From the NCBI RefSeq assembly GCF_040954835.1, contig NC_090707.1:31700570-31764569 (forward strand): a stretch of DNA of 64,000 bases. The letters are read 5' to 3'. The DNA comes from Lepisosteus oculatus (lineage: Eukaryota > Chordata > Actinopteri > Semionotiformes > Lepisosteidae). The position numbers and the translations under genes are program-made. This document shows, piece by piece, positions 37,336 through 49,919 of the stretch. Below the pieces are notes generated by a model, which saw only the letters and a program-made list of their open reading frames with translations, was not told the DNA's origin and ran no database searches. Each line of letters starts with the position of its first letter. Within the stretch, counting starts at the first letter, position 1.

Positions 37336-40300
37336 AGTCACCAAAAATAACAGTGTCCATAAAGTAAAGAAAAGGGTGAAGTTTTTTTCATCTTTTGAGG
37401 CTCTGACATCATGGCCGCCACACTGATGATGTCACAAACCCAACAATCTGATGTAATGGCTCACTTCTGTGGGGCTATTAACCTACCAGTATGTCTGACT
37501 GTGGGACTGTAGTTGCCATAACTTATATAAGATTTAGATTGTAAGAAATACATTTTGCTCACTAAAACAAATGAGATAATAGTAAATAATACAAATACTG
37601 AAAACTATTCTTTCAAATACATTTGCTTTTACAGTATACAGCAGACAAACAGTTAAGTAAAGTATTCTTGCTCTATTACCCTGAAGTCTGGCACTTTCTG
37701 AGATATTTTTTTGTTTCCTTTTGATCAAAGGGAAATATCTTATAAATTTTAAGGAATCACTTTAGCATTTTCAGATTTTTTTTTCTTTTTGAAACCTTGT
37801 AGTTCTGCCTGTTAATTTTGTAGTTAGCTTCTCTGGTGAAATTGACTTTTTAGTGTTGTGAACTCCACATTTGCTAATAAATGGTATAATTATTAATACT
37901 TCAAATTTATTCTTTGAGACTAACACCACATACTCATGCATTCATGTTTGGTATAGTTAAATCTCTTATCAGTAGTATTCTGATGTTAATGTACCCAAAA
38001 TGAGACTGGGTAACAGAAGAATCTTGGAACACAGGAAATAACAGATTATAGCATTTACAAATAACACCTCTTTTTTTCTGTTTTTGTGTAATGTTTTCTT
38101 AAACTGTAATTCCATGTCAGAAGGCAACAGATTTACCAAGATTTCCTCAAAAGAATACCCTGTTACATACAGAAGGATTCTACCAACAGAAATATCCTGA
38201 GCCTTTCAAACCCATAAAAATTCATTCTCCAGATGAGTTTCACTGTAGTCTGACAGATTCATTTCACGTTCATCATGAAAATGTTTGGCTGCTGTGCTGA
38301 GCACAGCTCCAGAGGTAAGCACTCACCTGATTGGGCAGAGCGGTGGCTCTGTGGCTAAGCATCTGCGCCTGTGGCTGGATGGTTGCTGGTTTGTATCCCA
38401 TGGCCAGCAGAGGAATCCTACTCCATTGGGCCCCTCAGCAAGGTCCTTAACCCCAACTGCTCCAGGGTCACTGTATAAATGGCTTGCGCTCTGACCCCAA
38501 GCTTCTCTCTCCCTGTGTGTGTGCCTGTGAGTCTCATGGAGAGCAAGCTGGGGTATGCGAAAAGACAAGATCCTAAAGCAAGAAATGGTATATGGCCAAT
38601 AAAGTGATCTTATCTTAGACTGTTCACTATAGGTATTAATGTTCCGAGGGCCTTGTATTGGCATTTAAGATCAGTGCCCCAAAACAATTTTATTTTTCCT
38701 TACATGATGTGCAGACGTTTTATCCAGGGCTAAAATTCCAGGGAAAAAGACTTTATCAAGGCACGGAGCTGAAGATCCCTGCCTGGAGTGGTGTGGCCTG
38801 GAAAGGTTAGTAGATATAGTTTATGTGGTTTCCATTTGGTTCTCCTGGCTTTTATTTGAGAGATTGCACAAATGAAAATAATCCAAACACATACACCAAG
38901 CTCCCACTGCTCTTTTGCCAGGACAAATACAAATATTTAAATCCAGGGGTGTTGATTGTTTAGAATCCATAAGTAAAGCTTCATTTACGATGTTGTGTGC
39001 AATTCTGGTTATAGAAAATAAATCGCCGCTCTGGAAACTGTCTAATGAAGGGAAACCAGACAGAGTGAGAAGTGTTTAGACAGTGAAGTGAAATATGTCA
39101 TATTTGCTGTATACTAATGAATTTTCTATTTCAGATCAAAAGATAAATGAAACGTTTTAATGTAAATTTGTTCTGCCATGCAAGGAAAAAATATATATTC
39201 CCATTAAAAAAGTGATTAAAAATGTTTTCTTTTGGTCAAAACAAGGAATATTATGAAGATACAGATCTAGCTGGGCAGAGTGTCCTTCTCATTTCTGCGG
39301 ACTTTTAAAAATCCTTTAGATAACTAGTACTAATGATTGAATGTATAAATATTGATGAATCTCAAAATACAATCTTAGATATTCGTTAAGAATAATAATT
39401 CCTATCTCCATCCAGACATCTAGGGTTGTCATCATTGGGTAATTTGTATGTTTTATATAAAGGTCTTTACCTCATGGAAACTAGACACCTCATCAAACAG
39501 AACCTCTACTTTGCTTATGTATTTATACACTTACATTTCTTTCTGCTCCTCCATTTCTTTACAGTTTGATTCACCTCTCTTATGTAGTCCAGGAAATGCT
39601 GATATTCACACTACACACCTGGTTACTTGTTTGACTCAATAGTGACCATTTTAGTTGAGATCATGGCCTGGTTTTGAGCCAAGAGGCTTTCTCCTATGGA
39701 GAACTCCCAGAGACATTCAGCACAAACTTTGCATTCAGGAATGTAGATTCCATCACAACAAAAAAAAGGAATTCGCAACACCCTGGCAGTACATCAACGA
39801 AATGTCTAACATCAAACAGAATTGTACAAATATTTGTATTTACTCTGTAGATTTTATTTTAACCCATTTCATCCCATTTTTGGTCATTTACTCTTGTTCC
39901 ATATTGTAATGAATACTAAAATTGCAATAGAAGATCCTTTTTATTTAATCACACCATACAGATTTTTTTTTTTACTTTTATGCAGTTGAAATTAATGTAC
40001 TATCCACACCCTGATGAAATACTTTATGGCAATAATTTATAATATGGATTTTCTTGTTTCTTTTTCAAAATGCATGTTTCCTATATACATCATATTCAGT
40101 AATTACAGTTGGTGGGATATAAATGTAAGTTAGCACAAAAAAAATAAGAACAGACAATTAAATTCATGAGACCAATACAGCTGTTGAGGCCAACATACAG
40201 CAGGAAAATACACTTGTTGTAAAAAAAGGTGTTCTCCATTAAAGAGTGGGGGACCCCTTTAGAAAAATATGCCCCCTGAAACTTCAACATAAAATTAAAT

Positions 40301-40731
40301 TGAAAGTAATGCTGCTACTGATTATAAATACTAGATCTACAGGGCAGGGCAACACCACCAATTATGGATAGCACTATACCAGACTGAATACAATATATTA
40401 GTATCACTACTATCACTGGACTAAAAGCTTTTCTTTTGTTTCTTGAGACCTTTGGGTTAGACTACCCCAGGTAGTCCCAGAAGCACGTGTTGTGACCCGG
40501 TAGTTTAAGAGATTAATTTAGGGTTCTTCGATATGTAAACACTTTTAAGCAGAAAGATGATGTAATGTCTGAGAATTCCTGATGAAGGATCTAAATGAAA
40601 GTGAATAAAAATAAATAAGAATGGGAAATGGTCCAAAATGAAACATTTGTGGCCTACAGCCCACTGTCACCTTTAAATTATTCAGGAAGAGCACTGAATG
40701 TTTGAATATCCAAGATTGCAGGGACATCTTG
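37336..40731. other. Intergenic between the PIM-like and AGR genes
   Basis: No gene is supported. It contains one tRNA-derived SINE (38334-38625) and otherwise AT-rich single-copy sequence. The left part is the upstream region of the PIM-like gene. The right part contains the AGR 3' flank. Confidence 0.5.
38334..38625 (+). repeat. tRNA-derived SINE
   Basis: A-box-like 'GTGGCTCTGTGGCTAAG' and B-box-like 'GCTGGTTTGTATCCC' are followed by the body 'AGCAAGGTCCTTAACCCCAA' and 'GGAGAGCAAGCTGGGGTATG', with tail 'GGCCAATAAAGTGATCTTAT'. This order is typical of tRNA-derived SINEs in fishes. It is not a working tRNA gene. Confidence 0.85.
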
Positions 40732-43700
40732 TTAGAGCTCAGTGTTGAGTAACAGTCTCACCCTCTTCATGTTGTCATATACTGTAAAAAAAAAGATTGA
40801 AAATTAGTGTACATCCACTTTATCGAAAATCCACTTTATCCTTGCTGGTAAATGTCATGGCAATTAAACGTCCACTGAAAAATTGAGAGATGTCAGTGTA
40901 AAACCAACAAACAACTGTAAATATTCTGTTTTGTGATGTTCCACTCAAGCAAATGTTACATAGGTTTCCAGTTTTAGAGACATGGAAACTAAGTAAACTT
41001 TCTATAGAAAATTATACACTACAGATGAATACTTGACCTGACTGTCTATTTGAGCAAAGGGAAGGGGTTCCGGGCCTGAGCATGTGTGAAACACCTGAAA
41101 TAAAAGGCATCCCTCTCGGGAATTTTTGCATTTTTGGCTCCAGTCAATTCTTCTTGTGGAAGGCTCTTTTCAGACGGAAGTTCTCGTTTGCTGAAGATTG
41201 ACATGGCTACACTTTGTGCAAGCTATTAGGTCATCTTGTTGATGTGCTCGGGTACCTGTTTGTGTGCTGATTGCAGGTCTATATGAAGAAGCAGGTTCAC
41301 CATGATTAGACCACATTGTCAAAGGGCGTCTTGCCTCCCGTAATGTGCCTCTTCTTCTCCATATTGTACAAGCAGATTGTACCACTTTGCATAATGGCCC
41401 ATTTTTCCATTTTTTTCGTTTTTTTTCAGTTCTCGCTAACCTCACACTGGTGCCTACGCCCCCTCAGACGAGGTGTCCACTTTTACCACTTCTCACCCAG
41501 CCCCGCATTGTTACACCATTAATCGTCTTCAACACTGTTTATCACTTTGTGCTGATGATGTATTTGCGCATGTGGAGGTTTTTCATGATCCTTGGTAAAG
41601 ATTTTCAGATATTTATATAGATATTTCAGGCTAATGTTATCGGTCCTTGTCTGTATTTCTGCCATTAAATGAGTTCAGAAAGGAGGCCTCCAACTAGTAT
41701 GGGTCAAAGACTCAAGATACCTTATAGCTTTTCACATACCTTAACATGCCATCGCAGTAAGCAATTCTAGTACCATTTCTAGATAGTGTGGGCTTTGTAT
41801 TGAACAGATTCACAACAGATTGAACAATTTTCCCAATTCTCTTCAAGTTCATCATAAAAAATTAAGAACTTCTTCAATTAAATGTTCTCTATTCTACAAT
41901 TCCCTGTTATGCTACGTTATGATACATAAGCCATTATGATCTTGTTTTAACTTTTCAAAACTATAGCGTGAAGGGTTTGCTGGAGGATTGTCTTAAAATC
42001 AAAAGCACAATCAAAACCAAATTCAACATTTTCTACTTTGTTCATATACTTTTTGCTTTGTGCAGGCGTTCTGTTTGGTTAAGACCTGACGTTCCTGTAT
42101 GTTGGCATCCACTTGAGTCCTGTTTGGTTTTCAGCTGCCTAATCACACAATTCTTTGGGACATGATTCAAAAGACATACCAAGTCTATTAATTTCATTGT
42201 CATAAATTTGTAACTCTCATTTTTCTTTTTCACACTCCATGTGTTCCCATAGCATTTCCTCCCTGGAGGTCAAAGCCATCAGTACGCTCCGTTTGAAAAC
42301 ACTAGCTCTTTCCCAACTTTCTCTGAGTCTGTATGCAGTCTAAAGCTCTGACTTTTGAGCTACTCTCTTACACTGACCCCGCAGAATGAGGGTAATTTGA
42401 ATTGCCACGCAAATTCTCTTTTTATGTTTTCTCAGGTGGAGATTCCTGGAGAATAATCACAACCTCTAAAGGTGGAAATGGTACTTACAGGTTTGAATAT
42501 CCTCAGGTGAGTAGGCATACTTGTACTTCTTACTTTTTCCAGTGATTTCTGTTCGAACTGTCAAAGATGGATCTAAAAAATTGGAGAGATGCACATTAAT
42601 TAAACAGCGTTGTCACATCCTGTTGTAAGAGTCTGGTAGTGTCTTGTGTTCATACAGCATGCTAATTACATATAGACAGTGCTGCATCGATCTTTTTGTT
42701 GTGTTTCATACTAATATAAAAACATGTGTGCCTTATTTGCCAATCAGTCAATCAAAGTTTATTTATTAAATGCACAACAATGCAGTGAGCAGCAGAATAA
42801 TCACGTGTTCTTTCAGATCTGATCCTCTATTCACTTATGCATAATAGCTGCGCAGTATAGGATGTGGTGAAAACTATGCACCAGAAGAGGCCAAACAACA
42901 TTACCGATAAAGATAATTCGTGGCACGTAGTAGCCGTCAGGAGCAAGATTGGGGTCTTCTGTCTCATGCTGGTGATGTGAATGGAGGAAGACAAGAAAAT
43001 GTCATTTTTTAGAGCAACAGAACGTCAAAAATGTAAGCTTGACAGCAGGTTGCTGCTCATAGTGTGAGTCAAGCACACAGGGAAGCGTTTAAGCTTTTTG
43101 TTTTGACATACGATATGACTGGATCCAACCCCTCTCAATTTGATCAAATGAAAGCATAAAAAGTACATTGCCTTCTTTTATAAAGGTACATTTACTTTAT
43201 TTCCATCTTTCAAATGTGTTCATCAAATGTGGGCAAAAAAAGCTAGGAGAATTAACAAAAAATAGCTACAAAATCTGCCTATTTGCATTTACTGTATATA
43301 GCTCTTTACTACTCCCAAAAGACTGAATGTAGAAGGGAACCCACTTCATCTGCTACTTAAGTGCAGCTCCTGTTCTGCTCCTGCTCATACTGGAGTATTT
43401 ATTTGTACATTAAGGTTCATGGAGATCACTTGCTACACTACTACACCACCAAGTGCAACATGGTTTTCCATGGAGGTCCCAGTACTGAAGAGGCACAATC
43501 TTGCTTAGATTCTCAAATCAAACAAGATCAGGCACCAGGGTGTTATTGCTGCTGCTGCCTCTGTCTTAGATCAGAGGAACTGAAAGCCTTTGCCTAGTAA
43601 TTCAGACTTTAAAGGCTTTCAGAGAAGAGAGTTAAGAATATCCCAGAACCTTGTCAGTTTCTAAGCACAAGAATAAGCTCATCAAAAATCAGTAAGACAG

Positions 43701-46700
43701 CATCTTTATCCCAGCAAAGCCATTGGACTAAGAGGTGAGGTTTTAAAAATTGTGAAAATGGTCGTTTTTCTTTTTCAGCTACCACCTTAGGAAAACTGTC
43801 TGGTAACATTTTAAAATGGCAGACACCTGCAAGCAATATATTAGTTTTGTATGTCAGCTCTTAAAGTACTTCCTGAGCTGCTGGCTGGGTATTTATTAGC
43901 ACTCCAAAAATGTTGGGGAATACCTGTTTTATGTACCTCCTACCTTAGGTGTCACAATCGTAATCTATCCTCTTAAGGGCGCTCCGGATCTTTCACATTT
44001 TAGTTGATTATGTGCACCTGCCTCCTATCCCGCCCCTCCTATTTTAAGCCAGACACTCTCACTCTTCTGGGCTCAGCATTGGAAGATGGACGCCAGGACG
44101 CCCGCCTACCAGCGGGTCCAGGAGTGACCCCACGGCATAGGCTTCACCACTGCATCCTGACCATCTGGGTCCAGGGCTTGGAGCGCCAGGCCTCGTTCAC
44201 CCGTTTTTATTCCCCGTTCCTGCACTAGATCCAGTTCCGGTTTTTAAACCTTAGTCTAGTTTTTGTCTTGGATGGATCACCCGGTTCTGGACTTTTGGAC
44301 TTCACCCTGGATTACCCCCTGGACTCCTCTGGACTTGTTTGCCATGGCCACACCCCCCCCCCACCCCAAGCACCAGTGCACAGTCGTCATGCCCCCCTGT
44401 TCGTCATCCTGCCCAGCTCCTCATTGTCTCCTCCCTGTGTCCATTTCCACTTACTTCTGGATTATACCGTCTGCATAGGGTCCTGTACAACACATCGTTA
44501 CATTAGTTACCTTAGGTACCTCCTATTCTCAAGTGTTTTGTCCTCAAATGTTTTATCTACGTTTTGTATAAATGACTACATGACAGAAATTGGAATTAAA
44601 GCAAAAATATCAGACTTACCAACAGATTGAACATGACAAAGTTTTCCTTTGCCATTCTCTGGATTTCTTTATTGGCAGAAAACACTGTTTTTAAAGCTGG
44701 GTAAGTAAAAAAAAATGTATGAACATGTATTACACAGTTAGGCACTATTGGGGTTTAAAATGAACAGTTTGGACACAACCAAAAATAACATTTTACCAAT
44801 GGTTAAAAAAAGTGTTTTTCTGTTTGCATCAATGCACAGATGTTTCTGTTCTAAAACCTGTAATTTTCTGATGATATGGATGTGCACTTCAGAAAGAGTT
44901 AAGCAAGAGTTTCAAATGCTCTTTCTATAAACATGTCTACTGTATGTTGAAAACATGTTTGGCATTATATTATTGAGACACTTTAAATACTTTATCATAT
45001 TTATCTTCTTCTTTCAAGAGGCTAAGCATTTTACTAAAATTAATTTTGAAAAAAAGAGACTTTCTCTTGAAATCAGCTCTTTTATGGGTGGGATGCAATA
45101 CTGGTTCTCATAAAATGTACCTACCTTTGCTCACAGGGCAATCTTCTAAATGATGAATCACCATAAGAGGTTTTTGACTGTTTAAAGTGAAGAAAAGGAT
45201 ACGTTGTTCATTTCTAAACAGAGCTGCCCTTGATTGAGGTTTCAAAGACGGGTATTTTTAGTGTTGATTTCTGTGCAGTACTACTGTAAGCTGTTTTACA
45301 AATTTGTAATTACTGATGAGTTACCACTCTACAAAGTAAAACTACATATAATTTATATTGCACTGGGCTTTAATGTGGAATTATCCATTCTATCCATTTT
45401 CTAACCACCTCCTCCAATTCAGAGTTAGAGAGAAGCCAGAGCCTATCCAGGCAAGCAACAGGCGCAAGACAGGGTACGCCCTGGACGTGTGGAAAGAGAA
45501 ACTTCAGTATTCAGTCATTACTCAGTTGATCTATTTCTTAACTCTTCCCAACAACATTACTCTCCTGTAAGGATTCAAATAATGGAACAATATACTTTTG
45601 TGTACAGTACATAACAGATGCACACATACAGTATTGCACACTAATCAAAGTTCAGATTTTGATCATGAAAGTAAACTACATCGACAATAAAAGTTGTCCA
45701 TAGTTGTTTTTATACTACTCTTTTCATCCAGAAGGATCCAAACAGCCACAGTAAATCTTTTGGAGTGGATCCAATTTATCCCCCATTGGAGTGTAGCATC
45801 CACCTTCACAACACTTACTGGATGATATATCTGAAAAAGCACTGGACTCCTGTTAGAATTACACTTACAACAGTTACAAATTTATAGTTACATTAAGCTC
45901 CATGAAATTACAAAACCAAACCCAGAAATATTTCTAGGTTGGTCCACACAAGACATAATACAGTAATTGTTAATAACTGTAGACAAGACAGTGCTTGTCA
46001 ATTGCTGCCAACCTGACAGACAAGCCAAGATACAGGTTGTCCAGGGAAAAACAGAATTCAAATACTTCACCAGACTCCCTGGTGTATTGAGTTTATAAGA
46101 AAAAAGAGTTTTATTAAGTCCAGCCTAATCAAGTGGATGGTGCACGCTCACAAACTGAGAAATGAAATTATGGTTTATTTTGCTGCCTTATTTTAAAAAC
46201 TAATTTTTAATTTCTATTTAGGGCATGAGTACAGAAAAAAGTTTCCTTTTTGTTTATCGTATGACCATTTCTGACCACTGATTTCTGCTAATTTTGTTTA
46301 TTTTCACAACTGGGTGTTGAAACAGTGTTGAAAGATTTGTGAGAATGTCTTCATTCTCCATAGCTTGTCAGTTCAAGGCCAAAGATGCTGACTTAATTCA
46401 TTACCTGGATCTGGACTTTAACAGTGCACCTTCATAGGTTTCAGACCAGTCAATTTCATCACCCCATCCTGAAAGCAAGAAAACAAAGTAATTTTTAACA
46501 TGCACATTTATCGAATACAATTACTAGTTGGTATAATTGTCATGTGTATCTTCAGAATTTGCACATAAAATGTGATAAAAATCTATGAAAACTTAACTGG
46601 ATTATATGAATACATATTGAATCTCATCTGCATACATATTACTGTTTCTATTTCAACAATGTACAACTAACAGCTGTGGTATTTTCATGTTTCTCAGGAC

Positions 46701-47597
46701 CTAGGCCTATTGAGAATATCTCCTAAAAGTCAGTGAATGCAAAGTTCATGATAATTGTGTTTATATTATCATTATCATATTATCATGACAAAAGATGAGT
46801 CTGGTGGATTCTGCACATTGGTGGTGGTGGAGGGGAGTCCCCATTACCTGTAAAGCGCTTTGAGTGGAGTGTCCAGAAAAGTGCTATATAAGTGTAAGCA
46901 ATTATTAATTATTATTATATATTTTTTAACAGAAGTCTCAAAGCCTGTAATCAAAATTTTAAATATAAGTATTTTATATATTTAATCGTATAAACCTCAT
47001 GTTACATCTGCTTGTATTATTAACAGTGCCCTTTGAATGACAGCCATTCCTGCTTGGTGAGTTGGGTATTACACAATAATACCGTGTAGGGTGTTGTCAG
47101 GAATTCAGGAACTTTAAGTCATCAGGTTTCATCAAACATGCTCTGAACCAGATCTTTTAAGTCTTCGATATTTTCCCGTTAATAACTACTCCCATTTAGA
47201 CCTCTACCGCTTCACATCTGATCGAAAGCCTTCAAAGAACAATGATAGCTAATGACTTTTGGGATAATTATTTGACAGCCTTACCTCGGGCAAGAGGGTG
47301 TGGTTGAGGTGTTTCAGTTACTGGTTGGACATGCTCATTTGGAAGTGGAGACGTTTTAGCTGCTGGCTGGAGGATGTCTTGTACTGCTTCATCTGCGCCC
47401 TTTGGAATCTCAGGCACTTTTCCTGGCTTCTCAGGAATATCTGCCTGTGCTTGAGGGATATTGTTTGGTGACCGAGAGCCTCGTTTTGAGGTCTTGTCCA
47501 GTGAAAGTGTTTCTTTTGGTGCCAGAAACACAACGGTTATATAGTAGGTCCCAACACAAACCAGACAAAAGATGAGGGCCTTTGCAATGGCTTTCAT
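40732..47597 (-). CDS. agr2: Anterior gradient (AGR) protein, ER thioredoxin-fold, 234 aa
   Basis: Minus-strand exons: 47597-47285, 46468-46405, 45177-45125, 44696-44620, 42968-42905, 42572-42489 and 40781-40732. All have GT/AG borders and agreeing phases (705 nt). From residue 105 it follows the AGR2/AGR3 fold: GWGDEIDWSETYE, KPLMVIHHLEDCP, CPVS active-site motif (Cys139, the single-Cys CXXS form), YYVPRIIFIDPSLTVR, and ending NTEL, a KDEL-like ER signal. AGR proteins assist folding and secretion in mucous and gland cells and act in fish and frog epidermis and regeneration. It is longer than human AGR2 (175 aa). Residues 7-26 are hydrophobic (signal peptide or anchor), followed by about 75 residues rich in Pro, Glu and Lys. 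Whether it is orthologous to AGR2, AGR3 or the amniote-lost Ag1 cannot be settled here, so the symbol is a family-level choice. A 5' UTR segment starts at the acceptor before 47617. Confidence 0.92.
43454..43555 (-). pseudogene. 5S rRNA-derived pseudogene
   Basis: The reverse complement follows vertebrate 5S rRNA over about 100 nt, including the internal control region. The plus strand reads 'AGTACTGAAGAGGCACAATC', 'TTGCTTAGATTCTCAAATCA' and 'AACAAGATCAGGC', where 5S has AGTACTAACCAGGC, TGCTTAGCTTCCGAGATCA and GACGAGATCGGGC. Many substitutions and a small deletion before AGTACT make it non-functional. It lies in an AGR intron (exons 4-5). Unlike the family-A SINE heads it keeps the middle of 5S. 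Confidence 0.7.
43951..44503 (+). mobile_element. LTR-like repeat, copy 3 (probable solo LTR)
   Basis: TG...CA ends (TGTCACAATCG ... CATCGTTACA), about 550 bp, homologous to 23272-23825. The left flank TTAG(G) and right flank TTAG(T) hint at a short target duplication. There is no internal coding region, and the ORFs over it (44263-44630) are incidental. Confidence 0.65.
45380..45495 (-). repeat. tRNA-headed dispersed repeat (family B), fragment
   Basis: 'CCATTTTCTAACCACCTCCT', 'GAAGCCAGAGCCTATCCAGG' and 'GCAAGACAGGGTACGCCCTG', then cut off. Confidence 0.75.
46807..46915 (+). repeat. 5S-derived SINE (family A), 3' tail only
   Basis: 'GGGGAGTCCCCATTACCTGT' to 'AGTGCTATATAAGTGTAAGC' plus an ATT tail. 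In an AGR intron. Confidence 0.9.
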
Positions 47598-48495
47598 TTT
47601 AACAACTGGAGCCGCCTGAGAGACACAAAAAGGAACATTTCAGAATTGCTGAAGTTAAAGGTATTCTCCATGCTTGAGGTGAAATCATTTATAGGTTTTC
47701 ATAGCCTTGATTATTCTTTAAAACCAAACCTATCAAACAACAGTGAAGAAGTGATTTGTCACTACTTGAACTGAAAAAGAGAACAAAGCTATCAGTCACA
47801 GTCTAACCAGAGATGCCAAACCCAAACAGGTTTGTATCTGAAAGGTAATGCAGGTGAGGGAGGCTAATATACAGCCATACTGTGTCTTAAAGCTGAATGC
47901 TGCATTTTAAATTGATTCACACCTTTCTTATGGATTCTTAAATATGAAAAAGTGTGCATTAAATTTCTATTTAACATTACAACGTTTTGTATTTGTTTCA
48001 ATAAAAACTGCTGTTCCTTCTGTGTTTACACATAAATAAAGCATTATTTGAAACATAAATGTTCATGAATGCTGCAGGTCCAATGACACAGTGCTGTATG
48101 GAACTGTATACATCAATTCCCACAGACAATTTACTTCTTATTCAACTTTATTCCAGGAGACCAGGATAACTTGTTTGTAGCAGACAAATCACAATCAGTT
48201 TCAACTAGTTATGCTACTTCCAGGTGTCTTGGAATCACAATATATCATTATGTTATTTAAAAATGTATCTACAAATGGATAAGCATGCTAATATATTGTT
48301 ATTAGAAGAGACACCAGCAATCATGGTTAAAGAAATAACCAAGATTAAGCACTGTGTAGAATCAAATCAGAGGAACTGAAAGCATTTATCACAGGATTTT
48401 ACCATCCTTCGCTGTGTGAAAAAAATTATGAGTAGAACTAGCGTTGTTTTGTAAGAAACTGTCTTAGCAGAGAGCAGAATAGTAGTCGCACTCAC

Positions 48496-48540
48496 CTTTC
48501 CTTGAATGAGTAGAAGACTGAAAAGGATTGCTGGCACAAT
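48496..48540 (-). other. Possible upstream exon of the AGR gene
   Basis: On the minus strand an acceptor (T-run, then TTCAG) precedes 48540 and a strong donor (GTGAGT) follows 48496. The 45-nt segment is open in one frame (IVPAILFSLLLIQGK) and that frame joins AGR exon 1 without a stop, as AAPVVK before the ATG. No in-frame ATG lies next to it (GTG at 48561). It may be an untranslated exon or part of a longer N-terminus. Confidence 0.4.
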
Positions 48541-48714
48541 CTGAACAAAAAAATTATTCACTGGGTGGAACTCAGAAGAACCTGTTTATCTGCTCTAGCT
48601 TGTCTGACAGAACCCTGTATCATCTTTGTTCTTAATAATACACAGCTTATAACTGAATTGTGTTCCAGGATCTTATGCTTGATAATATATACAATATACA
48701 GATTGTATTTAGGT

Positions 48715-49640
48715 TATATACAGTGCTGTACAAAGGCTTTCACCCCATACCAATGTCAAATTTGGATAAATTATAAACAATGTATGCAGTTGGACTTCAA
48801 ATATCCTTTTTTAAAGTTGGAATTCAAGTGATCAAACTGGACATGTGGAGGAGGCTGAATGTCAGCCTAGCCCGAATAGAAAATATACAAAAGAGAAATT
48901 TGCGAATGTGTGTATGTATTCAGCCCCCTGAATCCAAACTGTTGACTTTTTGATTCCTGACTGACTCAAGCAGGTATTCCTCTGGGATTCACCTGTCCTT
49001 CACACATTAATTTTCCCCTCAGTCCGGACGGCGTCCCACTTGCCGCTGATGAGAAGATTCCCCATAACAGGCTGTCACTCCCATGCTGGGATGGTGGTGG
49101 CTTTGTTATATGCTGTGTTCAGCTTGTGCCAGACATAAGATCATTGAATTCAAATTATTTTTTGATTGGTCTGATCTCAAAACCTCCTGCCACATGTCTG
49201 CAGCCTCATTTACATGCTTTATCACAAACTTTTTTGCATTTATGTTTTTTTTTGCCAATATGCAAAAATAAAAAAGCTTTTGTGTAGGGGCTGGCATATT
49301 GTTGATTTATGAGCAGTGTCTCCCATTTCAGATGTGACAGAGTCACTGACGGCTTCACAGTGGCATCTTTAACCAGTTTCCGGCTTGGTTGCTTGCTGAA
49401 TTTGAAAAGCCTGTCTCATCTGGATAGTATCTGGGTGGTATCACCACACTGCACTATGTAATGATGATCTTTACTTTTCCACCACTTTATCCCTGACTTA
49501 GTCCTTAAGGTTCGTTTGTCGTATCACTTTGTGAGTTGTGACTTCAAATTCAATATCTGTCTGTGGGAACCTGCAGAGAGAAGTGCTTGGCTCTAAAGTC
49601 AAATTAAACCTCTATAATTACACATTAGGACAGAGGCCAT
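48715..49640 (-). mobile_element. Decayed Tc1-type transposon
   Basis: 'TATACAGTGCTGTACAAAGG' at 48717 resembles the terminal repeat. The flank at 49470-49600 ('TTTATCCCTGACTTAG') matches the relics at 36510 and 55720. The coding part is barely recognisable. Confidence 0.65.
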
Positions 49641-49919
49641 TACAATCATTTTATTTCTGATCTGATTTACACTTGCTATACCAGAAGATGATGGACTGCT
49701 CATGCAAGTGAGAATCTTTTAGGTTTCTCACTTATTTACATACTATTAGCATGTTGTAGTTAATCAGTTTTGAATAGATGATGCTGGCTCTAGATATAAA
49801 GTCCTATTTAAAAGAAGAACATAAAAATTGCAAAGTGAATTGCAATCGAAGAATTTAGAAGAGTTATCTTCTTTAAATAGTTTCAGAGACACAGGCCATA
49901 CACTCACAGCCCACTCAGT

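Noticed and set aside
38334-38410. Possible tRNA gene
   Set aside because: A- and B-box-like motifs are present, but the cloverleaf is not kept and a SINE body and tail follow.
41170-41620. Overlapping ORFs on both strands in the last AGR intron
   Set aside because: The sequence looks slightly like an old mobile element, but I could not match any transposase or RT block, so it is not reported as an element.
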